From positions 124,001 to 188,000 of the forward strand of contig NZ_JABBNU010000007.1 of the NCBI RefSeq assembly GCF_012926615.1: a DNA stretch of 64,000 bases, given 5' to 3'. This DNA is from Marinigracilibium pacificum. Lineage in GTDB: Bacteria > Bacteroidota > Bacteroidia > Cytophagales > Cyclobacteriaceae. The position numbers and the translations under genes were made by a program. Of the stretch, positions 20,426 through 28,187 are shown piece after piece. The notes beneath the pieces are model-generated. The model was not told the DNA's origin, searched no databases, and saw only the letters and a program-made list of their open reading frames with translations. Numbering within the stretch: position 1 is the stretch's first letter; each line of letters begins with the position of its first letter.

Positions 20426-20887
20426 ATGGATTTTTATCAAGCAGTATCTAAAAATAATATTGAAATAGTTGAAAATCTTCTATTGGAAGGATTTGACGTT
20501 AATACTAAAGATGAGTTCGGAGAAACAGGAGTACATATATCTGTATCCAAAAACAATTTTGATATTTTGAAAATACTCATTGATCATCAGGCGAATATAG
20601 ATATTTTAAATGAGGAGGGTTATTCACCTGCTCAAATTGCTGTTATTGATGGCTCCTATGAATCATTAAAGACTCTTTTAGAGAATGGAGCCGATATAAA
20701 AACAATAGACCCCAATGGCAATACATTATTAGCAAATGCAGTGATGCATTATCGAGGAGATGATCGGATAATTAAACTATTATTAGAGAAAGGTATTGAT
20801 CCCAAAATTGAAAATAATCATGGAATTTCTTTATTTAACCTATTAAACATGCCGAAAAATAAAGATATCAAACACTTATTTGAATAA
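20426..20887 (+). CDS. Ankyrin-repeat protein, probable immunity to the GH-E nuclease
   Basis: A 153-residue soluble protein made of about four ankyrin repeats, visible as NVDTKDEFGETGVHIS-like, DILNEEGYSPAQIAV and TIDPNGNTLLANAV segments, each followed by an LLE-type second helix. There is no signal peptide. It starts 14 bases after the stop of the GH-E effector and is the last gene before a terminator. In polymorphic toxin systems the gene directly after the toxin is normally the immunity gene, and ankyrin proteins are a known class of immunity protein. Function is therefore inferred from position and family; binding to the nuclease tip is not shown. Confidence 0.8.
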   Translation: MDFYQAVSKNNIEIVENLLLEGFDVNTKDEFGETGVHISVSKNNFDILKILIDHQANIDILNEEGYSPAQIAVIDGSYESLKTLLENGADIKTIDPNGNTLLANAVMHYRGDDRIIKLLLEKGIDPKIENNHGISLFNLLNMPKNKDIKHLFE

Positions 20888-20982
20888 ACTTAACAAAAGG
20901 AATTAAGAATAAGTTATAAATCCTATAATTTGAAATGACTAGTCATAAATAAACGGTACTGTTTTACAAGGATAATAAAATT

Positions 20983-21018
20983 AAATAGCACTGTGCAATG
21001 GCATTGTGCTATTTTTCT
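20983..21018 (+). terminator. Terminator between the ankyrin gene and the AHH cassette
   Basis: AAATAGCAC (20983-20991) pairs with GTGCTATTT (21006-21014), followed by T residues; the loop can itself pair (CAATG with CATTG). It would stop transcripts from the main operon before they reach the orphan cassette. Confidence 0.75.
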
Positions 21019-21029
21019 ATTTATAGTCA

Positions 21030-21189
21030 GCAAAGGCATGACAAAAGGAGCCAAGACCTTTGACGACCTGGGTAAGCAACTGAGTAAAAACCTTCGATTT
21101 AAGAAATTCAGAATTAGAGTTGAAAAACGACGATTTAAGCTTGAAGGAGAGGTTAATCCATGGGTGTTGCTGGCGAGTGGGGAGGTTAA
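21030..21189 (+). repeat. Junction repeat, second copy
   Basis: This 160-base segment matches effector positions 19582-19741 at a constant offset of 1448 without gaps, with about a dozen or so mismatches by eye. It codes the conserved junction that ends VNPWVLLASG. The match stops where the toxin tips begin to differ. Confidence 0.9.
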
Positions 21190-21985
21190 ATTTGTTGATC
21201 AGAAAGATTTAACTAGAAAGTCGGGAAGTCGGTTAGGTGATAATGTTATATACAAACCTAAAGGGGCAGCAAAAGGAAGGAAAGCAACTGTTATAGGAGA
21301 AAAGAATGTAGGTGGCAAAGGTAGTGATTTTGTTGAAAGATATAGAGGGGACAAAAAGGCTGGCAAAGAACTGTACGGTGACCTAATGTCTAAAGAAGGT
21401 AAATCAGCAAGAAAGCAACATATTAAAGGAGAATCTGGAAAGACTTATGATGAATATTTAGCTTTATATGGAAAAAAAGTAGCAAATACAATTGAAAACA
21501 GACATAAGTTGGCATCTGGAATGGGGAAAAAACCATATGCAAAACCTGGTTTTGATGATTTTAACGCCCATCACAGAATTCCAGTTGAAGCAATAGAAAA
21601 AAGTGACTTATTGAGGGAAGCAATAGAAAAAGGTTTTAAATTTAATAGTGATGTTAATGGAAGTTGGGTGAGAAGATATAGTAATAAATCAAGAACTCAT
21701 CCTGATACAGGAAAGATTTTGGCTAGCCCTGAAGGGATACATGCCAGTCATAAAACTTATAATAGGCAGGTTATTAAAAAATTAAACGAAATTGAGAGTA
21801 GAGGGTATGATCCTGATAAAGTAGTAGAAATAGTTGAAAGTCTTTCCAAAAGACTTGGAAAGAAAATTGATAATCCAATGGAAGCAAATGAACTTTTTGT
21901 GAAAAAGGAGTTAGCAAGAGGTAGGAGTCTTGATGAAATATTGAAAGATCCTGGATATAAAATTATAAATGATATTGTTTTATAA
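21038..21985 (+). CDS. Orphan toxin cassette: effector junction fused to AHH nuclease domain
   Basis: A 315-residue product if translation begins at ATG 21038. The frame is open further back to a GTG at 20993, but those codons lie in the terminator hairpin. Residues 1-50 repeat the junction of the main effector. The rest is an unrelated tip carrying FNAHHRIPVEAIE (A177, H178, H179), the signature of AHH nucleases (HNH/ENDO VII superfamily), then a helical C-terminus. The cassette has no visible promoter, no delivery stem, and a terminator directly upstream. It is thus best read as a stored alternative tip, usable after recombination into the main gene. Its stop overlaps the start of the next gene (TAATG), as expected for a coupled toxin-immunity pair. 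Confidence 0.82.
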   Translation: MTKGAKTFDDLGKQLSKNLRFKKFRIRVEKRRFKLEGEVNPWVLLASGEVKFVDQKDLTRKSGSRLGDNVIYKPKGAAKGRKATVIGEKNVGGKGSDFVERYRGDKKAGKELYGDLMSKEGKSARKQHIKGESGKTYDEYLALYGKKVANTIENRHKLASGMGKKPYAKPGFDDFNAHHRIPVEAIEKSDLLREAIEKGFKFNSDVNGSWVRRYSNKSRTHPDTGKILASPEGIHASHKTYNRQVIKKLNEIESRGYDPDKVVEIVESLSKRLGKKIDNPMEANELFVKKELARGRSLDEILKDPGYKIINDIVL

Positions 21986-22644
21986 TGGAGTTGAAATATT
22001 ATGAAATTGAACCTTCGGTAGATTTGGATATAGTTGGTACTATTCCTCAAATATCAAATACCAAAAATGGGTTGAAAAAGGCTGATCTTGATACTTACAA
22101 AAAGATTAAGAAAGCAAAAAGTTTTCCAGAGAAAATCCCTGGTTTGGATAATTTAATTCTTGATACAGGTGCAAAACTAACAGATTTTTTGGATTGTACT
22201 TTCTTGGCAGGTTTAAGGGGGATATTAGTTAGTTTAAGGATGAAAAAAGTTTTAGATGGTCTTAAAATATCTGCTGGGAAATTTTATGATGTAAATCTTC
22301 ATTATAATGGAAAGGTTTATGAGTATTATTTTCTTTATTTTTTAGAATCTATTGATTTAGTTAATTATCCTAAGTCTATTTTTGTTGTAGCTGATTATCT
22401 TGATATGGATGAAGAAAATGAAATTAAACTAAATTCTTATGAGATGCATGGTTTGGAGAATAAAAAGGTTGAAGCGGGATATATAGTTAACAATAAGGTC
22501 ATTAGTTTAAAATTTATGCCAGATTTATTTGCTTTGCCATACAGTAATATTATTTATTTATCTGAGGTAACAAAGAAAAATTTAGAAGCGGCTAATTTAA
22601 CTGGATTTGATATTAATTCTACAAAAACTGTATTTTATAAATGA
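21985..22644 (+). CDS. Probable immunity protein for the AHH cassette (Imm11-like)
   Basis: A 219-residue soluble protein without signal peptide. The start overlaps the stop of the AHH cassette by one base (TAATG), which favours translational coupling. The N-terminus KYYEIEP, the central DFLDCTFLAGLRGILVS, the RMKKVLDGL helix and the YYFLYFLESID stretch resemble the Imm11 (MXAN_0049-like) immunity family, which is often beside AHH-type toxins. I rate that family match as moderate and made from memory; Imm43 is another option. By gene order it should bind and neutralise the AHH nuclease. A hairpin terminator follows after about 85 bases. Confidence 0.65.
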   Translation: MELKYYEIEPSVDLDIVGTIPQISNTKNGLKKADLDTYKKIKKAKSFPEKIPGLDNLILDTGAKLTDFLDCTFLAGLRGILVSLRMKKVLDGLKISAGKFYDVNLHYNGKVYEYYFLYFLESIDLVNYPKSIFVVADYLDMDEENEIKLNSYEMHGLENKKVEAGYIVNNKVISLKFMPDLFALPYSNIIYLSEVTKKNLEAANLTGFDINSTKTVFYK

Positions 22645-22730
22645 ACTTTAAAAAGTTGGTTATAAGAGATTAATTAAGAAAAGCACATTTAGAAAATATA
22701 GTATTTGAAATAAATCAAAGATATTCTAGT

Positions 22731-22758
22731 CTTCAGTTAATAACTGAAGGCTTTTTTT
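22731..22758 (+). terminator. Terminator after the AHH immunity gene
   Basis: CTTCAGT and ACTGAAG form a 7-bp stem around a 5-base loop, followed by CTTTTTTTAT. It lies just before the third stem copy begins at 22766. Confidence 0.85.
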
Positions 22759-22765
22759 ATGACCC

Positions 22766-23287
22766 TATTTTACTGTCGAAGGAATTTATCAGATGGCAAA
22801 GCATTTCGGATCATATATCGGGCAGGCCTGGCCAGGTAATTTGATTCAGGGAGCAATCCATTTGGCTAGAGGGTTAGCGGCATTGACCATTGAATTAGTA
22901 TTTGCCTTATTATTCGGAGGGAAAGCGGCACTGAAAGGAGCTAAGACAGCTATCAAGACAGTTAGTAAGAAAGGAGTAAAAGGAGCAATGAAGTCTGGCG
23001 CTAAAGCAGCCAAGGCAAGTGTAAAGAAATCCTTTAAAGAGACAGGAGAGGCCGTTGGTAAACTTGGGAAAACCGCAAAAGAAGGTGGACAAGCCCTTGT
23101 TAAAAACGGCAAGGTCGCCATGAAAGGGGTTCGCAAAGGCATGACAAAAGGAGCCAAGACCTTTGACGACCTGGGTAAGCGACTGAGTAAAAACCTTCGA
23201 TTTAAGAAATTCAGAATTAGTGTTGAAAAGCGACGATTTAAAAAAAGATCTATCTGGTCCAGAAATTTAATTGTAAAGTTATTTTGA
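22766..23287 (+). pseudogene. Third effector stem copy without toxin (cassette remnant)
   Basis: Bases 22766-23242 repeat effector bases 19215-19691 without gaps. The frame is intact and would give a 164-residue product from ATG 22793: the second hydrophobic hairpin, the Lys/Ala/Gly-rich linker and part of the junction. The match ends right after RRFK. From there 14 unrelated codons lead to a stop, so the conserved VNPWVLLASG end, the toxin tip and any immunity gene are missing. It starts mid-domain and has no obvious start region of its own. The simplest reading is a remnant of an earlier cassette whose toxin and immunity genes were deleted. A donor role in recombination is still possible, because nearly 480 bases of homology remain. 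Confidence 0.8.
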
Positions 23288-23493
23288 ATAAAGTCAATTT
23301 TCTGTTGAAAAGGATATAGCCTATTAGAATTAAATAATTAGTTTTGTTTTGCAACAATTTAAAGGGATTTACTCGGATCAGAATAGGAGGGATAAGTTTA
23401 ACTATAAAGTGATCAATAACATTCTATATTTAAGTAGGTTCCCTTTTTATTTGTAAACACTGAAACAAGATTAATTGATAATATAAATAATAT

Positions 23494-24363
23494 ATGGCTT
23501 CAGGATTTTTTGCTCTTTTTGATGACATAGCAGTGTTAATGGATGATGTAGCTGTTATGGGTAAAATAACAACAAAGAAAACCGCAGGCATTCTCGCTGA
23601 TGACTTAGCTGTTAATGCTGAAAAAGCTTCCGGGTTTGTGTCATCGAGAGAATTGATTGTTTTATGGAAAATTGCTAAGGGCTCTTTTTTGAATAAAGTA
23701 ATTATTCTACCGGTTGCTTTCCTCTTAAGTGCATATTTTCCCGACGCTATAATTTATCTATTATTGACAGGTGGTGTTTACCTGGCTTATGAAGGTGGTG
23801 AAAAGATCTATGAATATCTTTTTCATAAATCAGAAACTAAAGAAGAAACTAAAGTCACCAAAATGACAGAAGAGGAAGCTTTTGCCTATGAAAAGCAAAA
23901 AATAAAGTCAGCTATTATTGTTGATTTTATTCTGTCTGTAGAAATTGTAATCATCGCTTTGGGTACCGTTGTTGGAGAACCAATACTTAACCAGATTATA
24001 GTAGTTTCCTTGGTTACTTTTTTAGCCACTATTGGAGTATATGGTTTAGTTGCCTTGTTAGTAAGAATGGATGATTTTGGTTTTAAATTATTAGCTACCA
24101 GTACCTCAAAATTTATAAGAAAGGTTGGTTATGGTATGGTGAAAATACTGCCATATTTAATAAGAGGTTTAGCAGTAATAGGAACTTTTGCGATGATATT
24201 GGTTGCTGGAGGAATATTTGTTCATAATCTTCATTTTGTTCATGATTTAGTTCATTCTTTTCCTTCAATACTAGGAGAATTTATTGTTGGCTTGGTAGTT
24301 GGAATTTTAGCATTATTAATCATTAAAGTTTTCTTACTAATTAAAAATGCAATAGTTAAATAA
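23494..24363 (+). CDS. DUF808 (YedI-like) inner membrane protein
   Basis: A 289-residue membrane protein. The N-terminal part (SGFFALFDDIAVLMDDVA, then KTAGILADDLAVNAE) is diagnostic of the DUF808/YedI family. About six hydrophobic segments follow, from residue ~65 to the end. Family function is unknown. It begins 206 bases after the toxin remnant and appears unrelated to the island. The next gene codes another membrane protein on the same strand after a 124-base gap with no strong terminator, so the two may be linked. Confidence 0.88.
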   Translation: MASGFFALFDDIAVLMDDVAVMGKITTKKTAGILADDLAVNAEKASGFVSSRELIVLWKIAKGSFLNKVIILPVAFLLSAYFPDAIIYLLLTGGVYLAYEGGEKIYEYLFHKSETKEETKVTKMTEEEAFAYEKQKIKSAIIVDFILSVEIVIIALGTVVGEPILNQIIVVSLVTFLATIGVYGLVALLVRMDDFGFKLLATSTSKFIRKVGYGMVKILPYLIRGLAVIGTFAMILVAGGIFVHNLHFVHDLVHSFPSILGEFIVGLVVGILALLIIKVFLLIKNAIVK

Positions 24364-24487
24364 GTGAATATTGGGTTAATATGTAGAAAATTAGTGTCAA
24401 TTATAAACCTCAGATACTCGATTAATTTTGGTATATTAGAAAAAACATGTCCTGAAAGTTCCAAAATTATATAGTCATTTATAATCG

Positions 24488-25510
24488 ATGAAAAGTCAAC
24501 TGAAGAAGCTAGTTACGACATTATCAATTCTGATTATCATAGTATTTCTAATCTTTACTTTTAATCAGCTAATAGACCTTTATGCCAACTTATTTATTAT
24601 TAATCAAACACTAGCGATTGTCGTAACTTCAGTTGTATCTGTTTTAGTATTTGGATTAATCCTAATTCCTTTTGTAATCTTTCTTAAGTTACCTAAGGCA
24701 ATTACGAAGCCGCTTGATGATGAAGATTTACCAGAATATCGGCGTAAAGTAATTAAGCGATTAGCTTCAAATAAATTGATCAAGGCTGAGAAGTTTGATC
24801 TTTCAACAGAAGACGGTATTTCAAGTGCATTATCATTTTTAAATGAAAAGGCTGATAAGGCGATATATGATACAGCAAGTAATGTCTTTTTAACAACAGC
24901 AATTTCTCAAAATGGTAAACTTGATGCATTTACTGTTCTTGTGACTCAAACCAGAATGGTTTGGCAGGTTTCTCATATATATTGGCAAAGACCAGCTTTA
25001 AAAGACATGCTTAATCTTTATGCTAATGTTGGAGGTGCTACATTTCTGGCTACTGAGATTGAAGACATGGATATTTCCCGGCAGATTGAGCCTATAATTG
25101 GAGCCTTGGTTAAAAGCCCGGGTCGTTCTCTTCCTTTGGTTGGGCATGCTGCTCATATCATTACAGATTCTTTACTTGAAGGTTCAACAAATGCTTTCTT
25201 GACTCTAAGGGTGGGGGTTGTTACAAAGAGATATTGTGGTGCTATAAATTCCTTAGATAAAAGAGAAATTAGAAGGAATTCTTTTATAGAGGCATCCGGG
25301 ATGTTAAAAAGTCTTGTGTATACTTCTTCTTCAAAAGTAATAAAGAGCTTGTTAAAGGCTACAAAAGATACAGGAGTAAATACGGTTAAATCAGGACTTG
25401 GAGCAATAAACAAAGCTGCCAGAAGTGTAAAGGAAAAACTTGAGAACCTGACTAAACGATCACCTGGTGAAAAGGCATTGAAACCCGGGCCTGATACAGA
25501 TCAATCCTGA
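24488..25510 (+). CDS. DUF697-like membrane protein
   Basis: A 340-residue protein. Two transmembrane segments lie in the first 75 residues (about 8-30 and 42-66). A soluble part follows whose middle (IYDTASNVFLTTAISQNGKLDAFTVL, MVWQVSHIYWQRP) resembles DUF697/YcjF-type domains, with weakly hydrophobic helices near SPGRSLPLVGHAAHIITDSL that could dip into the membrane. The C-terminus is Lys-rich and ends in a short low-complexity tail. Function unknown. The end overlaps the end of the convergent nadB by 10 bases, so there is no room for a terminator between them. Confidence 0.65.
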   Translation: MKSQLKKLVTTLSILIIIVFLIFTFNQLIDLYANLFIINQTLAIVVTSVVSVLVFGLILIPFVIFLKLPKAITKPLDDEDLPEYRRKVIKRLASNKLIKAEKFDLSTEDGISSALSFLNEKADKAIYDTASNVFLTTAISQNGKLDAFTVLVTQTRMVWQVSHIYWQRPALKDMLNLYANVGGATFLATEIEDMDISRQIEPIIGALVKSPGRSLPLVGHAAHIITDSLLEGSTNAFLTLRVGVVTKRYCGAINSLDKREIRRNSFIEASGMLKSLVYTSSSKVIKSLLKATKDTGVNTVKSGLGAINKAARSVKEKLENLTKRSPGEKALKPGPDTDQS

Positions 25511-27090
25511 AGTTCCTCTTCTTCAAGGTCAATATTGTAATAGCCTCCCACGTTTTCGGATCTGTTAGCTGAGCTTTTTACAATCACATAGCAAACATCG
25601 ATCATGTTTCTTAATTCACAAAGTTGAGTTGAGATTACTAGCTTCTTGTATAAAGCACTTGTTTCCTCATACATAACTTTTAATCTTCTTAAAGCTCTGT
25701 TAAGCCTTTCCTCAGATCTGACTATACCAACATAGTCAGTCATTAGAGTTTTTAACTCATTTTTGCTACAAGTAATTAAGACAAGTTCTTCAGGAGGAAC
25801 TGTCAAATCAGCATTCCATTCTGGTATTTTTTTGAAAGAAACAGTGTCAGGGATCTTTTTAGAAATGTCAATAAAACATCTGTGTGCAAAAACCAGAGCT
25901 TCAAGTAAAGAATTACTGGCTAATCGATTTGCTCCATGCAGACCTGTTCTAGAACATTCTCCACAAGCATATAAATTATTGATATTTGTCCTTCCATTAA
26001 GATCTACATCAATACCCCCACATACATAATGAGCAGCAGGAGCAACAGGGATAAGATCTTTAAACGGATCAATACCTGATTCAATACATTTATTTAGAAT
26101 ATTAGGGAAATGTTCTTTGAATTTTTTCTGATCAAGGTGCTTGCAATCTAGGTAGACACACTCATCACCCAATCGCTTCATTTCTCTATCGATAGCTTTA
26201 GCTACAATATCTCTGGAAGCAAGTTCACCTCGATCATCGTATTTGAACATAAATCGTTTTCCAGATCGGTTTCTTAAGTAAGCACCAAACCCTCTAACAG
26301 CCTCTGAAATTAGAAATGATGGATTTTCACCTTGTTTATATAATGCCGTAGGGTGAAACTGAACAAACTCCATGTCTTTCAGCTTTGCTTTAGCACGGTA
26401 TGCCATGGCGATACCGTCACCAGTAGCAATAAGCGGATTGGTAGTTGTTTTATACACCTGCCCAATTCCTCCTGAAGCTAAAATTGTATAATTAGCCTGG
26501 AACGTCTCTATCGAATCGGTTTTTTGATTGAGTACATAGGCTCCATAGCAATTTAATTTTTTGCCTTCTTCGTATTTTTTTACCTTTTCTGATACTTGGT
26601 GTTCGGTAATAAGATCAATTGCAAAATGGTGGGAGAGAAGTTTGAGGTTTTTTAGCTGCTTTATTTTTCTTAATAAAGTACTCTCCATCTCAAACCCAGT
26701 AATATCTTTATGATGAACAATTCTGTTTGCCGAATGCCCACCTTCAAGCCCCAGGTCAAGATCACCTTCAGGGGTTTCATCGAAGTGAGCACCCCAGGAA
26801 ATTATTTCTTTTAGTCTGTCGGGCCCTTCTTTAACTACAGTTTCAATAACATTAAGATCACCAAGACCCGCTCCGGCTTTTAATGTATCATCGATGTGTT
26901 GCTGGAAAGAATCTGAAAGTTCATCAAGAACCACAGCAATTCCTCCTTGGGCATATTTTGTATTGGATTCACTCTCATCAGCCTTGGTTATTACTGTAAC
27001 TGATTTATCAGGGAATTTTTCAGCAAATTTTATTGAAAAGGTCAATCCGGCCAGTCCAGACCCAATAACCAACACATCGCATTTAGGCAT
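25501..27090 (-). CDS. nadB: L-aspartate oxidase
   Basis: A 529-residue flavoprotein oxidising L-aspartate to iminoaspartate, first step of de novo NAD synthesis, cytoplasmic. Seen: the N-terminal FAD-binding motif DVLVIGSGLAGLTFSIKFAE, then KYAQGGIAVVL, HSANRIVHHKDITG, the QFHPTALY stretch, the RDIVAKAID region and the C-terminal helical domain (RSEERLNRALRRL). The length and motifs separate it from succinate dehydrogenase subunit A, its nearest relative. It begins 16 bases after nadA ends, on the same strand, forming a nadA-nadB unit in which iminoaspartate is passed to NadA. The gene end overlaps the convergent DUF697-like gene by 10 bases. Confidence 0.95.
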   Translation of the reverse strand: MPKCDVLVIGSGLAGLTFSIKFAEKFPDKSVTVITKADESESNTKYAQGGIAVVLDELSDSFQQHIDDTLKAGAGLGDLNVIETVVKEGPDRLKEIISWGAHFDETPEGDLDLGLEGGHSANRIVHHKDITGFEMESTLLRKIKQLKNLKLLSHHFAIDLITEHQVSEKVKKYEEGKKLNCYGAYVLNQKTDSIETFQANYTILASGGIGQVYKTTTNPLIATGDGIAMAYRAKAKLKDMEFVQFHPTALYKQGENPSFLISEAVRGFGAYLRNRSGKRFMFKYDDRGELASRDIVAKAIDREMKRLGDECVYLDCKHLDQKKFKEHFPNILNKCIESGIDPFKDLIPVAPAAHYVCGGIDVDLNGRTNINNLYACGECSRTGLHGANRLASNSLLEALVFAHRCFIDISKKIPDTVSFKKIPEWNADLTVPPEELVLITCSKNELKTLMTDYVGIVRSEERLNRALRRLKVMYEETSALYKKLVISTQLCELRNMIDVCYVIVKSSANRSENVGGYYNIDLEEEELQD

Positions 27091-27106
27091 AGATAAAAAA
27101 TATTAT

Positions 27107-28102
27107 TTACTTAGATAACTCCAACATTCTTTCTATCGGCTGAAGAGATCGTAATCTAAGTTCTTCATCAATATTGATTTCCGGAGTTTCATATTTCATA
27201 CATAAATAAAGTTTTTGAAGAGTGTTCATCTTCATAAAACCGCACTCAGAACAAGCACATGTGTTATCCTCGTGAGAAGGAGCAGGAATAAGAATTTTAT
27301 TCGGGACTTCTTTCTGCATTTCATGTAATATACCTGCTTCGGTAGCTACAATATATTTTTGAGCATCATCCTGTTTAGCAAAATTTATAATCCCACTTGT
27401 AGACCCAACGTAAGCTGCAGTTTTTAGGATATGAGTTTCTGATTCCGGGTGAGCAATGATTTTAGCATCCGGATGTTCTTTGTGTAGTTCTAATAATTTA
27501 TCAATTGAAAAAGCTTCGTGAACAATGCAACTACCATCCCAAAGAAGCATATCTCTACCGGTTTCTTTGATAAGATATTTCCCAAGGTTTTTATCTGGAG
27601 CAAAAATAATCGGTTTATCAGCCGGTATTGAATCAATTATTTTCTTTGCATTAGAAGATGTACATACTAAATCACTTAAAGCTTTAATTCCTGCAGAACA
27701 ATTAATGTAAGTTACTACAACATGATCAGGATGTTGCTTTACAAACTTTTCAAACTCAGAAGGGGGACACGATTCTGCTAACGAACACCCAGCATTGAAA
27801 TCCGGTAATACCACCTTCTTATTTGGGTTAAGGATTTTGGCAGTCTCAGCCATGAAGTGCACCCCTGCAAATACTATTAGGTCTGCGTCTGTTTCGGCAG
27901 CTTTTTGAGATAGCCCCAGGCTATCGCCTATATAGTCTGCAACATCTTGAATTTCAGCCTCTTGGTAATAGTGGGCCAAAATGACAGCGTTTTTTTCTTT
28001 TCTTAGTTTTTTGATTTCTTCAACTAAGTTTGTCGTAGAAGGTACTTCAATATCCAGATAACCTTTTTTTTCAACAGCCGCAGTATCAATATTATTTATC
28101 AT
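27107..28102 (-). CDS. nadA: Quinolinate synthase A
   Basis: A 331-residue enzyme that condenses iminoaspartate with dihydroxyacetone phosphate to quinolinate, second step of de novo NAD synthesis. The family's conserved cysteines for the oxygen-sensitive [4Fe-4S] cluster are visible in [11 protein letters not shown], in [21 protein letters not shown] and in [15 protein letters not shown]. The [19 protein letters not shown] motif lies near the N-terminus. The length is typical. It is the first gene of the nadA-nadB pair. nadC is not in this window. Confidence 0.96.
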   Translation of the reverse strand: MINNIDTAAVEKKGYLDIEVPSTTNLVEEIKKLRKEKNAVILAHYYQEAEIQDVADYIGDSLGLSQKAAETDADLIVFAGVHFMAETAKILNPNKKVVLPDFNAGCSLAESCPPSEFEKFVKQHPDHVVVTYINCSAGIKALSDLVCTSSNAKKIIDSIPADKPIIFAPDKNLGKYLIKETGRDMLLWDGSCIVHEAFSIDKLLELHKEHPDAKIIAHPESETHILKTAAYVGSTSGIINFAKQDDAQKYIVATEAGILHEMQKEVPNKILIPAPSHEDNTCACSECGFMKMNTLQKLYLCMKYETPEINIDEELRLRSLQPIERMLELSK

Positions 28103-28187
28103 CTCCTAATTTTAAATGCTTTGACAAAGTTAATCAATAATTCATATCTAGTTTATATTCTAGTAACGCCTTTTGCTTCTAATAGTT

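Noticed and set aside
20993-21037. GTG at 20993 as start of the AHH cassette gene
   Set aside because: These 15 codons fall in the terminator hairpin and the sequence MQWHCAIFLF has no counterpart in the other stem copies; homology begins at 21030 and the first ATG is at 21038.
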